Part shown: positions 1-9,445 of the stretch, piece by piece
Layout: every line of letters begins with the position of its first letter
How positions within the stretch are numbered: the stretch's first letter is position 1
Origin: Colwellia sp.
GTDB lineage: Bacteria > Pseudomonadota > Gammaproteobacteria > Enterobacterales > Alteromonadaceae
DNA: 64,000 nt
Assembly (NCBI GenBank): GCA_013215655.1
Contig: JABSOX010000018.1
Coordinates: 1 to 64,000, forward strand
Reading direction: 5' to 3'
Notes under the pieces: model-generated
Seen by the model: the letters and a program-made list of their open reading frames with translations, nothing else
The model's database searches: none
What the model was told of the DNA's origin: nothing
Translations under genes and position numbers: made by a program

Positions 1-2794
1 GCAAATTCAGGTTTTTTAAATATTATTGGTGGTTGTTGTGGCACTACGCCTGCCCATATAAAAGGCATGGCTGATGCTGTTGCCAGCTTAAAACCTCGCG
101 AAATTAAACCTCGTAAAATTGCCTGTCGATTATCGGGTCTTGAAGCATTAACGATTGAGGGCGATTCGTTATTTGTTAATGTCGGTGAACGTACTAACGT
201 TACCGGTTCGGCAGTTTTTAAGCGTTTGATCACCGAAGAAAATTACGATCAAGCGATTGCTGTTGCCTTGCAACAAGTTGCAAACGGCGCGCAAATTATT
301 GATATCAACATGGACGAAGGCATGCTCGACTCAAAAGCGGCTATGGTGCGCTTTTTGAATTTAATTGCCGGTGAGCCTGATATCGCCAAAGTGCCGATTA
401 TGATTGATTCTTCTAAATGGGATATTTTGGAAGAAGGCTTAAAATGTATTCAAGGCAAAGGTGTTGTTAACTCAATCAGCTTAAAAGAAGGTGAAGAAAA
501 CTTTCGTAAACAAGCTGAATTGTTACGTCGTTATGGCGCAGCCGTTATCGTTATGGCATTTGACGAAGTAGGCCAAGCGGATACGCGCAAACGAAAATAT
601 GAAATCTGTAAACGTGCTTATGGTATTTTAGTCGATGAAATTGGTTTTCCAGCAGAGGACATAATTTTCGATCCTAATATCTTTGCTGTAGCTACTGGTA
701 TCGAAGAACATAATAACTACGCGGTTGATTTCATTGAAGCGGTTGCTGATATCAAACAAAACTTACCTTATGCGATGATCTCTGGTGGTGTTTCTAACGT
801 TTCGTTCTCATTTCGTGGTAATAATGCTGTACGTGAAGCGATTCATGCGGTGTTTTTATATCATGCAATAAAAAATGGTATGGATATGGGCATAGTTAAT
901 GCGGGACAATTGGCGATTTATTCCAGTATTCCTGACGATTTACGCCTTGCTGTTGAAGATGTTATTCAAAATAGTGATGACGGTGCGACTGAACGCCTAC
1001 TTGATGTAGCTGAAAACTACCGTGGACAAGCGGGTAGTAAAAATAATAAAGCCGATTTAACTTGGCGTGAACTACCGATAAAAGAGCGTTTAGAATATTC
1101 CTTGGTAAAAGGTATTAACGAGTTTATTGTTGAAGATACCGAAGCTGCACGTCTTGAAGCGTCCACTTGATGTAATTGAAGGGCCATTGATGGATGGCAT
1201 GAATACCGTTGGTGATTTATTTGGCGCTGGGGAAATGTTTTTACCACAAGTAGTAAAATCAGCTCGGGTAATGAAACAAGCGGTTGCGCATTTAAACCCG
1301 TTTATTGAAGATGAAAAAACGGAAATAAAATCAAACGGGAAAATATTACTTGCCACCGTAAAAGGCGATGTACATGATATTGGCAAGAATATCGTCGGTG
1401 TGGTTTTACAATGTAATAACTACGACATTATTGATTTAGGTGTGATGGTTTCTTGTGATGACATTTTACGTGTCGCTAAAGAAGAAAATGTTGATATTAT
1501 TGGATTGTCTGGGCTGATCACACCTTCTCTTGATGAAATGGTACATGTTGCCAAAGAAATGAAGCGTCTTGATTTTAGCCTGCCGTTACTTATTGGCGGT
1601 GCGACGACATCAAAAGCGCATACCGCGGTTAAAATTGAACAACAATATCAACATCCTGTAATTTATGTACCCAATGCTTCGCGTTCTGTCTCTGTGGTTA
1701 GTACCTTGTTATCTGACGATAGTGAAAAACGAGCGGCGTTTATTAAAAGACAAGATGATGAATACATCAAAGTACGCGAACGTCATTATAAAAAAGGGCC
1801 ACGCTCAAGCTTAATTTCATTAGAGAATGCGCGCGCAAATGCCACCCCAATCAGCTTTGAAAACTATATTCCGAAAGTGCCGAATAAATTAGGCGTAACG
1901 GTACTTGAAGAATTAGATCTCAATGTGGTGCGAAATTACATCGATTGGACGCCATTTTTCATGACTTGGCAGTTATCAGGAAAATATCCACTGATCTTGC
2001 GTCATGAAGTGGTTGGGGTTGAAGCAACGAAATTATTCAAAGATGCCAATGCGATGTTAGATGATGTGATCAATAATCAAAAATTAAAAGCAAAAGCAGT
2101 ATTTGGTTTATTCCCCGCCCATCGTCAGCAAGATGATTTGATTGTTTTTGAAGATGATAACCGTGAACAGCAATTAATGAAGTTACATCAATTACGTCAA
2201 CAAAGTAAAAAACCAGCAGGGCAGTTTAATCGTTGTTTAGCTGACTATGTGGCAGATGAGGCTTCAGGTATTAAAGATTATGTTGGTGCATTCGCCGTTT
2301 CAGCAGGTTTTGGTTGTGAAGATTTAGTGAAAGAATTTGCTGCACAACATGATGACTATAATAGTATTTTAATTAAAGCCGTCGCTGACAGATTAGCAGA
2401 AGCGAGTGCTGAATATTTGCATGAAAAAATTCGTAAAGAATATTGGGGTTATGCACCTGAAGAGTCGCTTGCAAACGATGATTTAATTCGCGAAAAGTAT
2501 CAAGGTATTCGTCCTGCTCCAGGTTATCCTGCATGCCCTGAACATACTGAAAAAGGTTTGTTGTGGGAGTTGCTTAATGTCGATGAGAATATTGGCTTGG
2601 AGCTTACTTCAAGCTTTGCGATGTGGCCAGGCGCTGCGGTTAGTGGTTGGTATTTTGCTCACCCTGAATCTAAATATTTTGCTGTTGCTAAAGTGGCGAA
2701 AGACCAGGTGATTGATTATGCTACTCGAAAAGAAATGACCTTGCCGCAAGCTGAGCGTTGGTTATCAGCTAACTTGGATTATGAACCTGAGTAA
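1..2794 (+). pseudogene. metH: Methionine synthase MetH (B12-dependent), frameshifted and 5'-partial
   Basis: MetH transfers a methyl group from 5-methyltetrahydrofolate through cobalamin to homocysteine. The gene enters from the left edge: the frame is open from base 1 and shows the Gly-Gly-Cys-Cys zinc-ligand motif that ends the homocysteine domain (about nt 28-39). The methyltetrahydrofolate domain follows ([22 protein letters not shown]) up to a TGA at 1168-1170. The protein continues in the next frame with [10 protein letters not shown] from nt 1160: cap domain, cobalamin domain with the GDVHDIG motif (axial His codon at 1373-1375), SGL motif, and the C-terminal AdoMet-binding reactivation domain ([12 protein letters not shown]). 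Both halves are full-length and well conserved, so the break is recent or a sequence error. The downstream frame has only a TTG start at 1127 and no ribosome-binding site, so independent translation is doubtful. The family assignment is very sure. Confidence 0.9.
1156..1172 (+). other. Frameshift site in metH
   Basis: Frame 1 reads Leu-Glu-Ala-Ser-Thr-stop, while the conserved protein resumes in frame 2 at Arg-Pro-Leu-Asp (cgt at 1160-1162). Compared with the family sequence (Ala-Ser-Arg-Pro), the simplest event is loss of 5 nt between two cgtc copies, or loss of 2 nt. Both give the same net shift. No slippery heptamer or stimulatory hairpin is evident, so programmed frameshifting is unlikely. 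Confidence 0.75.
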
Positions 2795-2803
2795 ATATAT
2801 AGA

Positions 2804-2829
2804 AAAACGGCTGTACGTACAGCCGTTTT
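2804..2829 (+). terminator. Rho-independent terminator after metH
   Basis: A perfect inverted repeat (aaaacggctgtac / gtacagccgtttt) starts 10 nt after the metH stop codon. It has a GC-rich stem flanked by A and T runs. A second hairpin with 10-bp arms (2842-2851 and 2856-2865) follows directly but lacks a T run. Confidence 0.8.
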
Positions 2830-2894
2830 ATTATGTTTAGGACTAGAGTAAGTCTTTACTCTAGTGATGATGTCATTTAAAGATTTAAACAAAA

Positions 2895-3296
2895 TCAGTT
2901 AACACGTTGCCACACTTCATACTCCACACGTTTACCATCACGATAACGTGAATTATGCCAATTATCGCCTTTCATCTCGTAGCTAAAAGTGTAGGTACCG
3001 CCACCTTCGAGTGGGTATGAAGCATATTTTGGTGTTTCATTATAGTTAGTCTTGTCATAAGTATAGCTGCCAGTGCCTGCAGCCCAAAATTTACCTTTTG
3101 CCATTGAAACAAAGCTAAAGTGTTTATTTGATATCACTTTTTGTGAACTAATACCTAAACTATCATAATTAATAGTCTTGCTATCTTTATCTATGTATTC
3201 GCCGGAGACGAGTTGCCAAGTCCCTTGAAATGGGTTGTCTTGCCCTAGGGAAGAAAAAGAAACGATAACGGTAAGTAATATAAAGCCAAACTTCAT
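2895..3296 (-). CDS. Small exported lipocalin-like hypothetical protein
   Basis: A 133-residue protein with a short signal peptide (MKFGFILLTVIVSFSSLG, cleavage probably near residue 18). The mature part begins with FQGTWQLVSGEY, a start typical of small lipocalin-like beta-barrel proteins (DUF4488-like, uncertain). Aromatic and Gly-rich beta strands follow (GTGSYTYDKTNY, EGGGTYTFSYEMKGD) and it ends with YEVWQRVN. It is probably periplasmic or secreted and may bind a small hydrophobic ligand; no catalytic motif is visible. It stands alone between metH and radA, with an 8-bp tandem repeat just upstream. The function is unknown. Confidence 0.65.
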   Translation of the reverse strand: MKFGFILLTVIVSFSSLGQDNPFQGTWQLVSGEYIDKDSKTINYDSLGISSQKVISNKHFSFVSMAKGKFWAAGTGSYTYDKTNYNETPKYASYPLEGGGTYTFSYEMKGDNWHNSRYRDGKRVEYEVWQRVN

Positions 3297-3314
3297 TGAT
3301 AATCCTTTAGTTTT

Positions 3315-3346
3315 TTATTTGGTTATTTGGTTATTTGGTTATTTGA
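3315..3346. repeat. 8-bp tandem repeat, four units
   Basis: Four head-to-tail copies of ttatttgg (the last ends in ga) lie in the gap between radA and the minus-strand lipocalin-like gene, immediately upstream of that gene's start. Copy number of such repeats may vary between strains and could alter promoter spacing. Confidence 0.85.
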
Positions 3347-3376
3347 TTCTGTTATTTTATGTAAACTTTGTAATTA

Positions 3377-4738
3377 TTAAATGACTTCAAGCGCTTCACT
3401 TAACTTTTTAACTCCAATAATTTCCATGCCGTCAATCTTATGCTTTGGCATATTGTTAAAAGGTACAATGGCACGCTTAAAACCATGTTTAGCGGCTTCG
3501 TTGATACGTTCTTGTCCACTCGGTACCGGGCGAATTTCACCCGATAAACCCACCTCACCAAAGACCACTAAATCTTGCGGTAAAGCGTTATCTCTAAAGC
3601 TAGAAACTAACGCTAATATCAGCGCTAAATCAATACTGGTTTCCGTGACTTTTACCCCTCCGACAACATTTACAAAAACATCTTGGTCGTTCATTTGTAA
3701 ACCGCCGTGGCGATGCAAAATAGCCAACAACATTGATAAACGATTTTGATCGGCGCCAACGGCAACTCGTCGTGGGTTACCTAAAGCAGAATGATCAACC
3801 AAGGCTTGAATTTCGACTAATAATGGGCGAGTCCCTTCCCATAACACCATAACTACGCTACCGGGGGTTTGTTCATCACTTCGACTTAAAAATATTGCCG
3901 AAGGGTTTTTAACTTCCTTTAGACCACTTCCTGTCATAGCAAAAACGCCAAGCTCATTTACAGCGCCAAAACGGTTCTTATTACCGCGTAAAGTTCGATA
4001 ACGCGAGTCATTGCTACCTTCAAGCATGATTGAACAATCTATACAATGCTCTAAGACTTTGGGACCCGCGAGTGAACCATCTTTTGTCACATGACCAACA
4101 AGTAACATGGCAACATGGTGTTGTTTCGCAAAACGCGTTAAATAAGCTGCAGATTCTCTTACTTGTGAGACGCTACCGGGAGCCGATTGGATATCGCTCA
4201 TATGCATTACTTGAATTGAATCAATAACAACAATTTTAGGTTTTTCTTTTTCCGCTATGTGGCAGATATTTTCCACACTCGTTTCTGAGAGCATTTTTAA
4301 CTTGCTGGTTGGCAAACCTAAACGTTTAGCGCGCATGGCAACTTGTTGTAACGATTCTTCCCCGGTGATGTATAAAGCGGGCATAGATTCGGCAAGCGCG
4401 CACATAGTTTGTAATAACAAGGTGCTTTTACCTGCGCCGGGCTCACCGCCAATTAAAATGGCGCTGCCGGGCACTATACCGCCACCTAAAACGCGGTCAA
4501 ACTCAGCAAAACCTGAAGAAAACCGTGGTAATTCAGCAAGGTCAATGCTATCAAGTGTTTGGACTTTTTCGTCGTTGATACCGGCAAAGCCAGAGAAATT
4601 ACCACTACGAGCAGGGGCTTTGGCTTGTCTAAACTCAGAAATAGTATTCCAAGCTTTACATTCGTTACATTGTCCTAACCAGCGAGAAAATTCAGCCCCA
4701 CAGTCAGTGCATACATAGGTCGATTTATCTTTCGCCAT
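3377..4738 (-). CDS. radA: DNA repair protein RadA (Sms)
   Basis: RadA is a RecA-related ATPase that promotes branch migration and processing of recombination intermediates. The 453-residue protein has the full family layout: an N-terminal zinc finger with Cys10, Cys13, Cys24 and Cys27; a RecA-like ATPase core with Walker A GGEPGAGKS at residues 97-105; the RadA-specific KNRFG motif (GNKNRFGAVNELG); and a C-terminal Lon-like domain (VFVNVVGGVKV, LALVSSFRDNALP). Its length equals that of E. coli RadA. It lies near serB as in E. coli, but here a PilZ-protein gene sits between them. Confidence 0.97.
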   Translation of the reverse strand: MAKDKSTYVCTDCGAEFSRWLGQCNECKAWNTISEFRQAKAPARSGNFSGFAGINDEKVQTLDSIDLAELPRFSSGFAEFDRVLGGGIVPGSAILIGGEPGAGKSTLLLQTMCALAESMPALYITGEESLQQVAMRAKRLGLPTSKLKMLSETSVENICHIAEKEKPKIVVIDSIQVMHMSDIQSAPGSVSQVRESAAYLTRFAKQHHVAMLLVGHVTKDGSLAGPKVLEHCIDCSIMLEGSNDSRYRTLRGNKNRFGAVNELGVFAMTGSGLKEVKNPSAIFLSRSDEQTPGSVVMVLWEGTRPLLVEIQALVDHSALGNPRRVAVGADQNRLSMLLAILHRHGGLQMNDQDVFVNVVGGVKVTETSIDLALILALVSSFRDNALPQDLVVFGEVGLSGEIRPVPSGQERINEAAKHGFKRAIVPFNNMPKHKIDGMEIIGVKKLSEALEVI

Positions 4739-4879
4739 ACTTTTCCTTATAAGGCATAATTATTGCTTTGAAATAGTTTGAAATTGAGTTTAGCCAAGTT
4801 GTGCGCTATGACTTTTCCGAGAATGCAATTATAATAACGTATAGCGTACGGCTGTTGGTAATTTTATCAATAAAGCTGA

Positions 4880-4912
4880 AATAGAAACTAAATAGAAACT
4901 AAATAGAAAGTG
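4880..4912. repeat. 11-bp tandem repeat, three units
   Basis: Three direct copies of aatagaaacta (the last ends in gtg) occupy the bases directly before the ATG of the PilZ-protein gene, where its ribosome-binding site should be. The purine-rich agaaag of the last unit is the only Shine-Dalgarno candidate, so the repeat may set translation efficiency. Confidence 0.8.
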
Positions 4913-4913
4913 A

Positions 4914-7376
4914 ATGACAAAAGACTTTTCAAAACATCAAAAAATCATTAAGCAATTTCGTGGCAAAGTTCTCAATAGTGGCTTTGAAACAAAATTCGCG
5001 ACCATGGTTAAAAAAATTCCCGTGACTGAGCGTTTCCTTTTAAAAATGGAACTTAAACGTTTAGCAGGCTCTTGTACTCGACTCATTGATTTACGGGGTC
5101 ATGTTGATGGTGAGTGTCGCTCTTTTGCACATGCTGAACGTGTACATTTTCTTGATGATGTCGCGATTAAAGTATTTGAAGAAAGTGCAGCTGCCTATGA
5201 TGATTACACCTTTGGTGTTTATGAAGCGGTAACCAATACCGAGAATAACTTTAGGGTTATTTATCAAAATGAAAAATTGAATTCAACAGAGCCTTTGCTG
5301 AAAGGAAAAACGGTTCAAAAAGCCTCGGATAAAACACAGTATCCGGCGCAACTCTATACTTTTGGTCCTTATTATAATCGTAGTGAAGAGCGAATGAACT
5401 TTGCTATTTCTTTAGTGATTACACTTGAAAATAATAAACAAGTCGAATCTACAAGTTCCGATATGGGCGTGAGTGGCTGTAAGTTTCGCTTTAACAACAT
5501 TGAAGAAATATCTGTAGGACAAACAATCAACATCCGTTTTACTGGACTTGAACAAGAGTTTAAATTTAATAATGAAGACGGTTTTAACTATAAAGTATGT
5601 AACATTTTATTGGTTGATAATATTCAGCTGGTGGGGGTTAAAAGAGTTTATGATGATGAAAAAAATCATTGTGCTTTTAAACAATTTTTAACGGGGTTTA
5701 TTCAAGGTAATAAACGTCGTTATAAAATTAACTTAGACAATAGTATTAGTGCGATTCAATCACGGTGCTTTGAGCAAGCGGTTTTGCCGCAAATTAACGA
5801 ATTACCTATTTTTATAGAAGAAATGAAAGGTAAATTATTACCTCGATATGTACTCACGGGTAATAACAATCAAAAATTCTATCAATACTGGCAAAATGAA
5901 AACAGTGTTTCTACATTAAATAACTTAATTACCGAAGATCGAATTGACCGTTTAAAAACAGCAATGTCATTAGGGAAGTCTCTATTAGTTTTCAGCTTCG
6001 TTCATAAAAGCCAAGATAAACTATATTTCTACAGTGCTGATAATATTCAATTGGCTGAAGATGAGCGATTTATGCGCGATTTTTTAGGTTTTTCAGCTAA
6101 TAAATCAAATTTTGCAGTAACCAGCTTATCGCTATTGGAATTTGATCAAGACCAAGCAAGTTTACCGTTAACTTTATCGGAATCTATTGCGGCCAAAGAT
6201 GAGTATTTAAATGCCCCCATTCCTGAAAGCGTAAAAGAAACCTTAAGTAATATTCATTGTATTGTTGTTGCCAATGATATCACTTATAAAAGCTTAGTTG
6301 ATGATTGTAAACAGCTATTTACTGATAATATTGAAATAACAAAACTGAAAAAATTTGGTCATAAACGTTCAACCACACCATTAATTGTTGATGAAATAGG
6401 TGTTAATTATAAAAATCATCGTAAAGAGTTGCGTTTTAAATATACAACTCAAGTTGTTGTTGAGTGTGAAGGGGCCACATGGCAAGGAGAGTCAAATGAC
6501 TTTTCTGAATCGGGATTAAAACTAACATTATCTAAAGCTGCGGTATTATCTAAAGGTAATGTCGTTCATTTGAGTTTCCCTAATTTACAAAAAATCACTT
6601 CAGCCTTCGCACTAAAAAAACTTCCTTATGAAGTGGTCAGTATTAATAAATCGAATAAAATTATTTGTCTCCGCATTTTTGTTGAGCAGCATCAACATAT
6701 TGGTAGAACTTTTTTTAAGTTACTTATTGATAAAAATAAGGACAAATTATCTCCTGACGAATACGCAATGATGAGCCCTGACTTAGCTAAAGCATTACGA
6801 AATATTTATAGTAGTAGTATGACTATTCCTTCGCTTGTTATCCAAACTAGTGGTCGTCGTTATAAAATAGAGGCAATTGCGGTTGGCAGTGAACATGGTA
6901 AGTTTTTGCCTCATATGCGTCAATTAAGTGATCGTGCCCAGTTTTATAATTTATATCCTTTACTGGGTAATTTACAGGTGAATTCTTTGTTGACCGCCAG
7001 CCTGAAAAAAATGTCAGTAAAAGGGGATCCAGCCACAGATATTTTATATATTGCGATAAATCCTGACATTGAATTAGTGAATAAGTCGGTAACTACAAAA
7101 CTTGCTTCTGAATTTGAGAATAATGAATTAAAGACATTATTCATTATTAATGCGCAAAAAAGAGGTTACTTTTTTGCTATTCAAGTGAAAATATCTCGAA
7201 CGGATGAACCTGATATGGATTATCTTAGCCCTGAGCTAAATTATATAAGTTCCTATGCCATTCATCGAGGTAAACAAATAGAGCAAGATATTTGGAGTAT
7301 TGCAGGGGTCGTGCAGTTATTTGATATTACGCAAGAAGTACTCTTGCGTAATGAGATGTATACCCGCTCCACTTGA
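4914..7376 (+). CDS. Large PilZ-domain protein, probable c-di-GMP effector
   Basis: An 820-residue soluble protein with no signal peptide or membrane segment. It shows PilZ-like units: an NxSxxG-type motif near residue 182 (SSDMGVSGCKFRF) and a clearer PilZ unit near residues 500-540 (HRKELRFKY, an RxxxR-like element, followed by NDFSESGLKL). PilZ domains bind cyclic di-GMP through these two elements. Between them is an alpha/beta region I do not recognise. A similar long PilZ protein next to radA is, from memory, common in Alteromonadales. The last codons and the stop lie inside the terminal inverted repeat of a MITE-like element; without the element the reading frame would end Arg-Ser-His-stop instead of Arg-Ser-Thr-stop, so the protein is hardly changed. 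The exact function is unknown. Confidence 0.8.
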   Translation: MTKDFSKHQKIIKQFRGKVLNSGFETKFATMVKKIPVTERFLLKMELKRLAGSCTRLIDLRGHVDGECRSFAHAERVHFLDDVAIKVFEESAAAYDDYTFGVYEAVTNTENNFRVIYQNEKLNSTEPLLKGKTVQKASDKTQYPAQLYTFGPYYNRSEERMNFAISLVITLENNKQVESTSSDMGVSGCKFRFNNIEEISVGQTINIRFTGLEQEFKFNNEDGFNYKVCNILLVDNIQLVGVKRVYDDEKNHCAFKQFLTGFIQGNKRRYKINLDNSISAIQSRCFEQAVLPQINELPIFIEEMKGKLLPRYVLTGNNNQKFYQYWQNENSVSTLNNLITEDRIDRLKTAMSLGKSLLVFSFVHKSQDKLYFYSADNIQLAEDERFMRDFLGFSANKSNFAVTSLSLLEFDQDQASLPLTLSESIAAKDEYLNAPIPESVKETLSNIHCIVVANDITYKSLVDDCKQLFTDNIEITKLKKFGHKRSTTPLIVDEIGVNYKNHRKELRFKYTTQVVVECEGATWQGESNDFSESGLKLTLSKAAVLSKGNVVHLSFPNLQKITSAFALKKLPYEVVSINKSNKIICLRIFVEQHQHIGRTFFKLLIDKNKDKLSPDEYAMMSPDLAKALRNIYSSSMTIPSLVIQTSGRRYKIEAIAVGSEHGKFLPHMRQLSDRAQFYNLYPLLGNLQVNSLLTASLKKMSVKGDPATDILYIAINPDIELVNKSVTTKLASEFENNELKTLFIINAQKRGYFFAIQVKISRTDEPDMDYLSPELNYISSYAIHRGKQIEQDIWSIAGVVQLFDITQEVLLRNEMYTRST

Positions 7377-7622
7377 AGATACAGATTTCAGCAAGTCGAG
7401 AAAGGGTCAGGTACAAGGCATTGATTGAAGAGAATAGTTATTCTATTGTCGAAATCAATAACGCAGGAGATGACACTTTATCGGCTTGCCCGAAGGGAGT
7501 TAAACTAGAAAACCAGTCCAGCGTTGCGATACTTGTTAAGGGAATAACCATTAGCTTCGTATCGCGCCTTGATCTGATTTCCTAGCTTAACTCTGAAACT
7601 GCATCTTCAAATGGAACGGGTA
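7361..7622. mobile_element. MITE-like palindromic element, 262 bp
   Basis: Imperfect 30-31-bp inverted arms bound the element: 7361-7391 begins tacccgctccacttgaagat and 7593-7622 ends atcttcaaatggaacgggta. Further complementary segments lie inside: tcaggtacaaggc against gcgccttgatctga; a small agaata/tattct hairpin; and gcgatac (7526-7532) against gtatcgc (7559-7565). The whole element could fold into a branched, cloverleaf-like structure. An 11-bp direct repeat, tatacccgctc, lies at 7359-7369 and 7623-7633 and marks the insertion; the minimal duplicated target is TA. There is no transposase inside. A 70-codon open frame within it (7373-7585) looks fortuitous. Confidence 0.75.
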
Positions 7623-7674
7623 TATACCCGCTCACATTGAATGTATTAAACAATTTAACCGCATTATCTTTGTA

Positions 7675-8742
7675 TTATTTAAGCCAGTGCAGCATGCAAT
7701 CTAAGCCTGAAAAATGTATTGCTGTATCAGCTTGTTTTTTTACAATATCTTTAGCGTGAAAAGCAATACCTAGGCTTGCAGCCGTCATCATGATTAAATC
7801 GTTAGCACCATCACCCATAGCAACAGTTTGTTGATGAGGTATTTGATATTCATTGCTCAGTTTATGTAAACAATCGGCTTTAACTTGTGCATCGACAACA
7901 TTACCAAGTACTTTTCCAGTTAAATGACCATCAATGATTTCTAGTTTGTTGGCAAATGCCGCATCAAGTTTTAGTAAATCTTTGAGGTGATCAGCAAAAT
8001 AAGTGAAACCACCTGAGGCAATAGCCACTCGCCAATGATATTGTTTTAAATGCTTTATTAATGTCTCTAAGCCGGGCATCAGCGGGATATTTCTCGCTAC
8101 ATCAGCCAATATGCTTTCTGATGAACCACTAAGCGTTGCGACCCGTTGGTGTAAACTTTGCGCAAAATCTAATTCTCCTTGCATAGCAAGCTCTGTTACT
8201 GCCGCAACTTGTTCACCAACTCCTGCAAGGATAGCTATTTCATCTATGCACTCAATTTTAATAGTGGTTGAGTCCATATCCATTACTAATACACCGGGTT
8301 GCGCTAACGTCGGAGCGTTATCTATTAGTGCTGCTTCAATTTTTTCGTGCATGGCAAATGCAGTCAGATTTTTTCGTGCTGCGGTTAAGTTGTCTGTTAA
8401 TACTGAAAACCGATAACTGGTCTGATTATTACGATTATTGATGGCGTTTAACGCCACTATTAATATTTGGCATTGGCTGACTAGTGTTAATAGAAGATCT
8501 AAGGTTAAATCACTAAAAACAACCAATTCTATTGCTGATTCTGTAATCGCTGTTGTTGGAATACTTGTTTGTGTTTTCATCGGATGTTCAAGGCACTGAC
8601 AAGTATTCTCAATTGCTAAGACCTCATCGGTTAAATTGATTCTATAGCTAGAGTTCAGCAAGGTTTGCTCAGGGAAAATAATTTGTTCAAGTGTTAATGT
8701 TTTGATTTCTTCAACGGGTAATACTTGTACGAGTTCAGACAC
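7675..8742 (-). CDS. serB: Phosphoserine phosphatase SerB
   Basis: SerB dephosphorylates O-phosphoserine in the last step of serine synthesis. It is a HAD-superfamily enzyme: the catalytic DMDST motif (nucleophile Asp155, acid/base Asp157) is followed by the motif II Ser region (VAIASGGFTYF) and motif III/IV (Lys plus MGDGANDLIM). The 355-residue length includes the N-terminal ACT-like extension seen in gammaproteobacterial SerB, here divergent. The start codon is GTG at 8742 with a weak purine-rich site (aagtagg) upstream. It is divergent from ytjB, the same arrangement as in E. coli. Confidence 0.96.
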   Translation of the reverse strand: MSELVQVLPVEEIKTLTLEQIIFPEQTLLNSSYRINLTDEVLAIENTCQCLEHPMKTQTSIPTTAITESAIELVVFSDLTLDLLLTLVSQCQILIVALNAINNRNNQTSYRFSVLTDNLTAARKNLTAFAMHEKIEAALIDNAPTLAQPGVLVMDMDSTTIKIECIDEIAILAGVGEQVAAVTELAMQGELDFAQSLHQRVATLSGSSESILADVARNIPLMPGLETLIKHLKQYHWRVAIASGGFTYFADHLKDLLKLDAAFANKLEIIDGHLTGKVLGNVVDAQVKADCLHKLSNEYQIPHQQTVAMGDGANDLIMMTAASLGIAFHAKDIVKKQADTAIHFSGLDCMLHWLK

Positions 8743-8839
8743 TTTAAAACCTACTTACTATTTGAATTTTATGATTTATCTAGATGTTTTTTCAAAAACT
8801 AGCGATTAATGTACTTTGCAAACATGCTATAGTACTAAC

Positions 8840-9442
8840 ATGAGTGTGCCTTTATACCCTAAATTATCATCGATTTATAATAAAATAATGCAATTAGCTA
8901 TAGCAATTGCTTTTATCATTTTATTAATGAATTTGTGGTTATTTAACAGCAACCAAAATAAACAAGTGATTAATGATCACTTTTATTACGTAGGGCAACA
9001 ATACCTTAAGCAAAATATGCTTGGTCTATCTGTTGTTATTAAACAAGATAAAAAGTTATTACAAGTTTATGTGGATAAGATAAGTGAAGTGGATTGGTTA
9101 AAGGAACTGCATATTTATGATGTCTCTGGTCAACTTATAGCAAGTAGCAAAGCTCATCACAGTATTAAAGATCTTTATGGTATATCACCACATAAAATTA
9201 ATAAAAGTGAAGAATACGTACCTTTTATTAGCGAAATACGTACGGATAAATTACAAGGTTATATTCGTATGACCATTAAGAAAAAATATCTAACCGATAA
9301 TTTACTGACAAGTAGTCATGATCAATACAGCTGGTTACGTTTGATGATGATTATAGCGGGCGTCGTCGGGTTCTTACTTACTCGAGGGCTCAATCGATTT
9401 AGCCGACAGGGGTTTCGGCTTGCGCAAAATAGACAACCATAA
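8840..9442 (+). CDS. ytjB: Smp/YtjB (AhpA) family membrane protein
   Basis: A 200-residue protein of the Smp/YtjB family, found next to serB across Gammaproteobacteria. It has an N-terminal transmembrane helix (residues about 16-35), a periplasmic sensor-like domain (VDWLKELHIYDVSGQLIASS; LQGYIRMTIKKKYL) and a second helix near the C-terminus (MMIIAGVVGFLLTRGL). The frame could start upstream at TTG 8816, but ATG 8840 gives a family-like N-terminus. No clear Shine-Dalgarno site is seen; the tatagt just upstream could be a -10 element, which would leave a very short leader. The function is poorly known, probably membrane-associated. Confidence 0.82.
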   Translation: MSVPLYPKLSSIYNKIMQLAIAIAFIILLMNLWLFNSNQNKQVINDHFYYVGQQYLKQNMLGLSVVIKQDKKLLQVYVDKISEVDWLKELHIYDVSGQLIASSKAHHSIKDLYGISPHKINKSEEYVPFISEIRTDKLQGYIRMTIKKKYLTDNLLTSSHDQYSWLRLMMIIAGVVGFLLTRGLNRFSRQGFRLAQNRQP

Positions 9443-9445
9443 ATA

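Noticed and set aside
1127..1170. Programmed ribosomal frameshift in metH
   Set aside because: No slippery sequence or downstream structure is visible, and bases of the expected Ser-Arg codons are missing, so a deletion or sequence error explains it better.
3315..3346. CRISPR array
   Set aside because: Contiguous 8-bp units without spacers and only four copies; a simple tandem repeat. No array with regular spacers was seen anywhere in the window.
7373..7585. 70-codon plus-strand frame just after the PilZ gene
   Set aside because: It lies wholly within the palindromic MITE-like element, starts within the element's terminal repeat, and has no recognisable domain; most likely fortuitous.
8816..8839. 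TTG start for the YtjB-family protein
   Set aside because: It would add eight non-conserved residues; ATG at 8840 gives the usual N-terminus.
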